From Ephemerocybe angulata (lineage: Eukaryota; Basidiomycota; Agaricomycetes; Agaricales; Psathyrellaceae): 64,000 bases of DNA. Below are positions 58,156 through 64,000 of this stretch, one piece after another. Each line of letters starts with the position of its first letter. Within the stretch, counting starts at the first letter, position 1. The translations under genes were made by a program, and so were the position numbers. The DNA lies in assembly GCA_013368325.1 (NCBI GenBank), contig JAACJK010000219.1:1612001-1676000 (forward strand), written 5' to 3'. The notes beneath the pieces were generated by a model. The model worked only from the letters and a program-made list of their open reading frames with translations. It was not told the DNA's origin and did not search any database.

Positions 58156-58894
58156 ATGATGTTTGCTTTCCTTGTCTTTGCGTGTCTCTTCATGGCGGCT
58201 CTCGCCAAAGATGTTGTCATCACCGTCGGAGGCAACACTACCTCGGACGCAGGGGCTGTATTTACGCCTCAGTCCGTTACCGCTAACCAGGGAGACGTGG
58301 TTGTTTTCAACTGTAAGCCTCGAACATCTCCCTCCTTTCGACCCAAGTTTGATAAACTATCTGTCAAAAGTCACCCAAGGCAACCACACCGCGATACAGG
58401 CACTCTTTGCGTCCCCCTGCATTCCCGCGCACGACGTCGACACGACAGTCAATGGTTTCAACTCTGGATTCCGGGACGCAGGCAACCACTCTGCTATCAC
58501 CATCCTTCGCGTTCCTATTGACAACCCGAACAACACCATGTGGTTCTACGACGCCAACACCTGCGCTGAAGGTGGGATTGGCGGTATCAACGTCAACGAG
58601 TCGAGCTGGGAGACCCTCGATGGCTTTGCTGTACGTATTCTTCTTTTTTGTTTTTACTTTTTCTGCACGCCCCTGCGCACGTGTGAGTGACACCTTCTCT
58701 TTTAGCGGAATGCGATCCGCCTGAACGGAAGCGAGGCCACATCCCCGACGACAACCTCCACGAAGACCAGTCAGACGACCACTGCAGGCACAACCTCTCA
58801 AACCGCTGACAACTCTGCCAGTCGTGCCATTATCTGGGGGACAGCGGCGGCGGCACCCCTGCTGGCACTCGTTTTGTTGAGCCTGAGCTTGTAA
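58156..58894 (+). CDS. GPI-anchored cupredoxin-like cell-surface protein
   Basis: Three exons (58156-58312, 58371-58630, 58706-58894) give 201 residues. A signal peptide (MMFAFLVFACLFMAALA) is followed by a plastocyanin-like fold: VVITVGGNTTSDAGAVFTPQ, QGDVVVFNFTQGNHTAIQ, FASPCIPAHDV and WFYDANTCAEGGIGGINV. The His of GNHT, the two Cys and the aromatic WFYD region are features of the fungal extracellular serine-rich cupredoxin family; whether copper is bound is not certain because one ligand is often lost. A Ser/Thr-rich stalk and a hydrophobic tail ending LLALVLLSLSL predict a GPI anchor. Several N-glycosylation sites (NTT, NFT, NHT, NGS) are present. Confidence 0.9.
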
Positions 58895-59653
58895 TTCGAC
58901 TGCGCCCTCGGACCTTGCGGATTGCGGCGTACTCTTCACTTACTCTCTTTCACCATCTTACTTTCCTTTACGATATATGTCGCTATCCTCAGCGGATATG
59001 AACGATTGCCCGACCCTATGGTGTGTCTTCTGACGGGATTCGTACAGTTTTACTATATATCCTCTGGCCCGTTGTAGCTCCTGACTTTGACACTGTCTGT
59101 TATGTACCTTTGCTTTGTGACCTTTTACCTTGTTGTACACTTTACTTCCGACGCTCACTTCATCCAGACAATACCATGCGCGTTGAATACCCCTGAATAG
59201 TTCCTACTGCGTACTCGGACCGTTGGCACAATTTTGCTGGACTGTTGAATGAAAGCATGCATATTCAATGTCGTAAAGCAGCACGTTGAGTTTGAGGGAC
59301 GATTGAGCTTCAAGATCGGGACAGGAAAGGAGTATAAGGTCCGGTGCCGGGCGCTTCCTTACTACGGACGGCGCTTAATGATTTGTTTATGATCTGCTCA
59401 CTTCACGATCATGATCAGGAGTACCAAGCTCCTCGGTGTAGGCCATGACCAGAGCAGGGGGCGAGGCTTTAGCCGACCAAGATTGAAGCAAGGTGGCCCC
59501 AAGTGCACACGTTTGAACTCCAAAATGGTGGCAAGTAATTACAACCAGCGTTTTCAATGAGGTTGGCTATTAGCAATGTTGTGGTATCATTGAGGGTGTC
59601 TGTAACCCAACCATTGCCAGTAGACAATTGTGCCCTATGCCTGACTGCAAAGC
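58895..59653. other. Convergent intergenic region
   Basis: This 759-base stretch holds the 3' flanks of the cupredoxin-like and F-box-like genes. No coding exon was recognised. Confidence 0.5.
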
Positions 59654-61009
59654 CTACGAGACTCCAATCCTATCCAGTGTTATCCTCCGGTTCTCCGACC
59701 ACCAAAACTCGGCATAGGTCTCATCAGTCAGCTCCCCCATCTCTGCCACTTCATTAAGATAGTCCGATGCCCCCAATACCCTCAACACATCCTTGTCGCC
59801 CAAAAACTTCGGAACGGGCAAATTCTGCAGCTTCCTCGACGTCGCAATAGTACAACACGCCTCCCTCAACCTGGCCCCATGTGTATCTTTATCGACCTCC
59901 AACACCAGCGTCCCCATTTTCGGCCAAAGGAAAGCCCCACTTAGATCCGCCCCGAAGCGGTTCGACGAGAAGACGAGGGGGTACGACAGGCGGAGGTGGC
60001 TGATGGTGGGGAAAGCCTTCGCAAAGAGGTTCGCATTGTGCATGTCGTAGAACTCGAGTGTCAGGTACTCAAGCTTCGGGAACTTGCCGAGGGACCCTTC
60101 TGGCTGATTCTGGAACTGCGGGTTGTCGAAGAACCTGAGGAAGGTGGAGGAGGTCGCCCGCACGACGAGCGACGTGAGGTTGGGGGCGCCGATGGAGAGC
60201 AGGGCTTTGACGGTCAGGCCTGGGTAGCCGTCGGATATATTGAGACTGCGGAGAGACGGGATAGTAATCGCAGAGGCGTCGTGGTGCTGAGGCCATTCCT
60301 GGATGTATCCCCGTGACGACAGGGAGAGGTTTTCGAGGTTCGGTGCTTCCGCTATGATGCGAGCGAACTCGGAGAAAGTGAACCAGTCGGTGCTGATACT
60401 GTGCAGGTATAGAGTGGAAAGCTGCTGCAGAGGTGGGAAGGCCGGTGTTTCAAGCCATGCGCTACGCAAGGCTGGTGTGGTCCCCTTGAAGATGGAAATG
60501 AGGCTGATCTCCGCCTCTGTCTCTGCCATCAGGGTTTCTTCAACCGAGTCGTTGGCTTCTATTCTAACACTTTGAAGGAGAGGAGCCTCCGTGGTTTCGA
60601 GTGCGGAGCTCAGGTGCATTGCCGTTTGTTCGTGGTAGGTAAAGATCAGGATAGATTTGCACCGAGGCGCCGCGGATTGCAGGAGGGTAGCCAGGCGTGC
60701 GATGAAGGCTTTATGGCGTCGGGAGCCCGCCCGAGAGTTGTGGCACTCGTAGTCGTAGAGGTCGATACGGAGGTGGATCGCAGCGCCCGCGGAACGCGCG
60801 ACGTACGCCTCACCGCGCGGGAGGGTCTTCGGGGAGTATATCTCGATAACTTCCCAGCTCGTGGAATCGGAAAACGCAAGCCTGCGCCATCCAGACGAGA
60901 CGTGGCTGAGGATTACTTCGATAGGAAGGACGTTTCGTGGGTTCCGTTTGCCAATCGGTCGGAGAACCTGGACAATTTGAGAATAGACTTCTGGAGGGAG
61001 GATATCCAT
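59654..61009 (-). CDS. F-box-like leucine-rich protein
   Basis: A single exon of 451 residues, unusual in this intron-rich window. The frame is open upstream, but the first ATG that leads directly into the domain is at 61009 (MDILPPEVYSQIVQ). The N-terminus resembles a degenerate F-box (LPPEVYSQIV ... VLPIEVILSHVSSGWRRLAF) as in the large agaricomycete F-box families that act as substrate receptors of SCF ubiquitin ligases. The rest contains irregular leucine-rich segments (PNLENLSLSSRGY, SLRSLNISDGY, PNLTSLVVRA, KLEYLTLEFYDM). The substrate is unknown. A 499-bp MITE sits 138 bp upstream of its ATG. Confidence 0.82.
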   Translation of the reverse strand: MDILPPEVYSQIVQVLRPIGKRNPRNVLPIEVILSHVSSGWRRLAFSDSTSWEVIEIYSPKTLPRGEAYVARSAGAAIHLRIDLYDYECHNSRAGSRRHKAFIARLATLLQSAAPRCKSILIFTYHEQTAMHLSSALETTEAPLLQSVRIEANDSVEETLMAETEAEISLISIFKGTTPALRSAWLETPAFPPLQQLSTLYLHSISTDWFTFSEFARIIAEAPNLENLSLSSRGYIQEWPQHHDASAITIPSLRSLNISDGYPGLTVKALLSIGAPNLTSLVVRATSSTFLRFFDNPQFQNQPEGSLGKFPKLEYLTLEFYDMHNANLFAKAFPTISHLRLSYPLVFSSNRFGADLSGAFLWPKMGTLVLEVDKDTHGARLREACCTIATSRKLQNLPVPKFLGDKDVLRVLGASDYLNEVAEMGELTDETYAEFWWSENRRITLDRIGVS

Positions 61010-61147
61010 GATTGGACTGTGTGCTGCTGTATCGTCAGAGTAGAGGGGGATGGAGAAGCGGTTGTGCGCACTGTCAGTTTTGATTCTTCTGTTGTAAGGA
61101 AAGAGGAAGCTGTGGGAAGATGTCAGAGTACTTGACTTGTTCAAATA

Positions 61148-61181
61148 AGGACCCCTGAATATCCCTACCTATGATAGATCC
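61148..61181 (+). repeat. Left terminal inverted repeat of the MITE
   Basis: These 34 bases match the reverse complement of 61613-61646 exactly. The match breaks at 61182. Confidence 0.95.
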
Positions 61182-61612
61182 TCAGGAGGGGGTCCTGTCC
61201 GGACAAATTTGGGCCAAAACAGACCCCAAATGTCCGGATAAAAATCCAGGTCTCCGACCTCCCGGGCGTCTGTGTCCGGACTGCAGATCCAGCCCAAATA
61301 TTCCGAATTTCTCGGATTTTCTGGCTTTTTCCCATTTCTTGGCGCCAAAGCACTAATGTCGCCTTGATTGAGCGCGCGGACCTCAAGGTTGGCATCCACG
61401 GGGTTCGAACTCGGACGAATTTTGGGGAGGGCCATCACCCTTGTCCAAGGCAGAATCCGCTGGTCCATTTGTCCGGATTATGGATCTACCTCTTGGTGCC
61501 CCAGGACCCAAATGTCCGGACCAGGGATCTGGGTATTTTCGACTTTCGACCCCAAATGTCCGGATAAAAATCTGGCTCCCGCCGCCTTCGGCGGCGGTTT
61601 TGTCCGGATTGT

Positions 61613-61646
61613 GGATCTATCATAGGTAGGGATATTCAGGGGTCCT
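61613..61646 (-). repeat. Right terminal inverted repeat of the MITE
   Basis: These 34 bases are the exact reverse complement of 61148-61181. Confidence 0.95.
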
Positions 61647-61654
61647 TTCAAATA

Positions 61655-62060
61655 GAGGCTGCGGAGTCTACAAATTGACAGGCGCAGGCAGCAACCGCAG
61701 ACCACATTTGCATATGAGTGGGCCACATTCCCTAGTGCTACACACACCTTCGTAGGAAGAGCTTTCTTGGGGCAGGAAAGGTAGGAGAACGGGTCCGAAA
61801 GGAGTTGATTGTATGTATAGCCTGCGCTTGCTTGCTTTGCAACGAACGGAGTGAAGGTGGAGACGCGGGCATGCTGCAAACGCACTTGAATAGCGACGTT
61901 ATATATATTACATTGGGGGAATAACGTATGGGCGAGACTTGGGGGCTGGTTGGGTTGTCTAGTTGCGCGACATGAAGGCCGTGGCAGGGCGTTGACGTGG
62001 TTAGGTTGGGAGTATGTGTCGCATGATACGGTGTCGGATGGGTACGGTTGAAAAGGAACT
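61655..62060. other. Intergenic region between the MITE and mS33
   Basis: These 406 bases are the 3' flank of the mS33 gene. An open frame on the minus strand runs from mS33 through here and into the MITE, but the real mS33 stop is reached after a spliced intron at 62061. Confidence 0.5.
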
Positions 62061-62440
62061 CTATCGTCTCTTGCCCAACCTGCGGGACTGTGCTGTGGAA
62101 ATGACAGAGGATAAGCCAACAGACAGTCATAGAAAGTCATAGCTGACGCACATTTGTCCTTGGCCTTCTTCGGTGCGCCCTTGCCTCTCTTCTTCCTAGA
62201 GGCAACATCATCCAACCTTTCTTGTTCATCCTCGTCACAGAGCTCGAGCTCAGGGTATTTCCCTGCGATTTTCGATATGCTGAGTTGCATGGGGTAGTAG
62301 TTGGCCATGGCGGGGCCCCGGAGGTTACCGCGGAGGTACTTGGCGCCTGTCCTGATTCCGGTAGGGTTCCATGCTGTTTGGAAGATAGTTGAGCGCAGTT
62401 TGAGGAGCGCAGTGACACGACTTGAGGAGACTGCGGCCAT
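62061..62440 (-). CDS. Mitochondrial ribosomal protein mS33 (Rsm27/MRPS33)
   Basis: Two exons (62440-62152 and 62092-62061) give 106 residues, the family's usual length. The first ATG is at 62440. Landmarks are NPTGIRTGAKYLRGNLRGPA, MANYYP, and a basic tail SRKKRGKGAPKKAKDKSQSR ending in LGKRR. The intron, 62093-62151, has a gtgcgt donor; reading through it would continue an artificial frame into the MITE. The protein is part of the small subunit of the mitochondrial ribosome. It diverges from the Rho gene with 209 bases between start codons. Confidence 0.9.
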
Positions 62441-62649
62441 GGGTGCTCTGCGAGCTTCGGACTCTGACCTTGGCGGACGCGACTGGCAACTTGATTCCCG
62501 TCCACCAACATTTTTGGAAGGTGATGTCTTCCGATTCAAGCAAGTGCAAACACGGTTGAACGCGCCGGCTCCGACTCGGATGGGCGCTTGTTTCGTTTCT
62601 TCCTCGCAGCTTCTGCTGAGGGCGCTTTGGGCGACTCAACTTGCATTCT
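62441..62649. promoter_or_regulatory. Bidirectional promoter of mS33 and Rho genes
   Basis: Start codons of divergent genes lie 209 bases apart. No TATA box was seen. Confidence 0.5.
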
Positions 62650-63584
62650 ATGTCTTCTCCTACCTCTACCTTGAAAGGTGTTGCAGTCATAGGAGATGGA
62701 GCTGTAGGGAAGGTATCCTAGCAATCCGGCGTTTCTGAGTAAACCCTTTCTGAAAATTCACGGTCTTGACCTGGAATCGACTAGACTTCCCTTCTAATAC
62801 GCGGCGCTCTTGGGAAATGTCCAGACCCTGAGGTACTGTCTTGAAGTCCCGAGATTTTCGCTACGTTTCTGAGCTGATTCACAGGTCTACATCCCTACCG
62901 TGGCCAACAACTACTGTATAGCTGTCGCCCAAGATGGGAGTGTAGGAGAAGCTGACGACGACACCATGGCCAGCAATGTAGTCAAACTCTGCGTCTATGA
63001 TACAGCAGGTCAAGAGGATTATCTTCGCCTTCGACCAATGGCCTATGCCAACGCGCACGTCATCCTAATCTGCTTTGCAGTCGATGATCCCGAATCTCTT
63101 AACAACGTTGTAGATAAGGCAAGTAATAAAGCAGTTCAGCAACGCAATACATGAACCCTACAAATCGTCTACTTACCGCACACTCTCCGTCTCAGTGGGC
63201 TAAAGAGGCCGCAGCCGAAAGACCTAAGCTCCCAGTCCTCCTCGTCGGGTGCAAAGGTGACAGACGCAGCGCCGACACTCGCCTCATTTCCCATTCCGAA
63301 GTAAGGGCAGAGATTCATCATCGCCGAAGCTTGCTGATCAAATTCGGACCATGCTACCTCCTCAGGCTACCAATGTCGCGAAGGAAATAAATGCCAGAGC
63401 GTACCTTGAATGCTCTGCAATGACAGGCGAGGGTGTACCGGGCGTGTTTCGCCTCGCGGCCGGCCTCGTCAATCCAGCCAAAACATGTACAGAGGAGGCA
63501 GGTGGCGTCCCAGCTGGCCTGGTCAGTGCTCCTGGAACCACTACGATAAAGGTTGGGCGTAGATACAAATGCTCGATCTTTTGA
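62650..63584 (+). CDS. Atypical Rho-family small GTPase
   Basis: Five exons (62650-62712, 62785-62832, 62885-63118, 63196-63300, 63366-63584) give 222 residues. G-box motifs are GDGAVGKTSLL (G1), YIPTVANNY (switch I with the key Thr), DTAGQEDYLRLRP (G3, the catalytic Gln kept), GCKGD (G4, Cys in place of the usual Asn/Thr) and ECSA (G5). The C-terminus CSIF is a CAAX box; the Phe favours geranylgeranylation. Switch I has VANNY rather than VFENY, and an acidic insert (DGSVGEADDDTMA) precedes G3, so effector binding may differ from RhoA or Cdc42. Rho proteins direct actin, polarity and wall synthesis at the plasma membrane. Intron 3 (63119-63195) has a GC donor. Confidence 0.9.
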
Positions 63585-63793
63585 CGAGGTGTACTCCCCC
63601 TGCTTGTTTTAAAACAATAAAATCAAGATTTTTATGTTGCAACAATGGACGTCACATTCGAATCCACCGGGCCAGCGACTTGCGTCTCCCGCTGTGGAGA
63701 CCGCGTTAGGCATTGAGATACTAATACAAAGTCGAATTAAGAGCGAATGGTCGGTATATCGATACATACTATACAGATGAACAATGTATGGCT
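63585..63793. other. Convergent intergenic region
   Basis: This 209-base stretch holds the 3' flank of the Rho gene and of the gene that enters from the right. Confidence 0.4.
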
Positions 63794-64000
63794 TCACGCC
63801 ACTTCAGCGCGGTTTTGCGTCAACCATCCGTCTACCACGGGGCGAGGCCCGCCTTCATCCCTGCCAGTGGTGGGTATTTGAGAGAAGTGTAACATCTGCG
63901 AACGTCGCGTAGACTCGCCGACTCCCCGTTGGGTATCACGATCCCTACGATGAGGGCCACTTCTGTACTCCCCCTCAGCTGACGACTGAGCCCGAGTTGT
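63794..64000 (-). CDS. Probable 3' end of a gene cut by the window edge
   Basis: A minus-strand frame is open from the window edge for 68 codons to a TGA at 63796-63794. It reads ..MLHFSQIPTTGRDEGGPRP and ends VVDGWLTQNRAEVA, which looks like a genuine C-terminus (Arg/Ser-rich, then a compact end). No family is recognised and an intron inside cannot be excluded. Confidence 0.4.
   Translation of the reverse strand, partial: TTRAQSSAEGEYRSGPHRRDRDTQRGVGESTRRSQMLHFSQIPTTGRDEGGPRPVVDGWLTQNRAEVA

Larger units (their letters stand above)
61140..61654. mobile_element. 499-bp nonautonomous DNA transposon (MITE) with 8-bp TSD
   Basis: Perfect 34-bp terminal inverted repeats lie at 61148-61181 and 61613-61646; each starts AGGACCCCTGAATATCCC. 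An exact 8-bp target duplication, TTCAAATA, flanks the element (61140-61147 and 61647-61654). Eight-base duplications are typical of the hAT superfamily. The interior has no transposase. Seven copies of TGTCCGGA occur at 61196, 61231, 61273, 61470, 61513, 61557 and 61601, several followed by ggatct, and may be transposase-binding sites. A GCCGCC/GGCGGC hairpin lies near 61581. The intact repeats suggest recent insertion. It sits in the promoter of the F-box-like gene. Confidence 0.9.

Noticed and set aside
61399..61420. ggggttcgaactcgg resembling a tRNA T-loop
   Set aside because: It lies inside the MITE and no acceptor stem, D-arm or anticodon arm can be drawn around it.
61478..62539. 353-residue minus-strand frame joining mS33 to MITE sequence
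   Set aside because: It reads through the mS33 intron. Splicing at 62151/62092 gives the normal 106-residue mS33 ending in LGKRR and a stop.

Overview
This window is nuclear DNA from a filamentous basidiomycete, most likely a mushroom-forming Agaricomycete. Nearly every gene is split by short introns of about 48-65 nt with GT-AG borders. Orthologues fit fungi (Nab2, Tim22, Trk K+ transporter, arrestin-related adaptor), and a secreted GH74 xyloglucanase with a fungal CBM1 cellulose-binding module points to a plant-wall-degrading lifestyle. I rebuilt gene models by joining exons by reading phase. All joined lengths are multiples of three, but splice sites are inferred from sequence only.

Layout. 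1-110: 3' end of a Gly/Met-rich protein. 384-2993 (minus): two tandem paralogues, each with a signal peptide, a helical region and a C-terminal domain resembling the animal interferon-induced IFI6/ISG12 family. 3298-9622 (minus): a 2023-residue acidic, low-complexity, AT-hook protein, divergent from an IMPACT/YIH1-type gene (9855-10681). 11217-14591: GH74-CBM1 xyloglucanase with 17 exons. 15225-16105 (minus): RER1 Golgi retrieval receptor. 16290-17307: glycerate kinase-like P-loop kinase. 17308-22865 and 24164-29605 are two gene deserts of about 5.5 kb that flank one PCL-type cyclin gene (22866-24163).

29606-31756: Nab2 poly(A) RNA-binding protein. 32459-34968 (minus): mitochondrial AAA-type ATPase. 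35552-38085 (minus): SAP-like protein. 39182-40307: coiled-coil protein with TPVR sites. 40707-45554: eIF4G. 46135-49948: Trk potassium transporter with 20 exons. 50742-51417: unknown small protein. 51950-52836: GNAT acetyltransferase. 53174-53942: Tim22. 54283-57369 (minus): arrestin-related adaptor. 58156-58894: GPI-anchored cupredoxin-like protein. 59654-61009 (minus): F-box-like protein. 61148-61646: a 499-bp MITE. 62061-62440 (minus): mitochondrial ribosomal protein mS33. 62650-63584: atypical Rho GTPase. 63794-64000 (minus): 3' end of another gene.

The genes do not form one pathway. Themes are mRNA and translation (Nab2, eIF4G, mS33, IMPACT), trafficking and membranes (RER1, Tim22, Trk, arrestin, Rho) and the cell surface or secretome (GH74, cupredoxin, ISG12-like pair). 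The most striking recurring features are very small exons (6, 7, 8, 10, 14, 15 and 16 nt), three GC-AG introns, and the ISG12-like tandem pair. No tRNA, rRNA or CRISPR was recognised.
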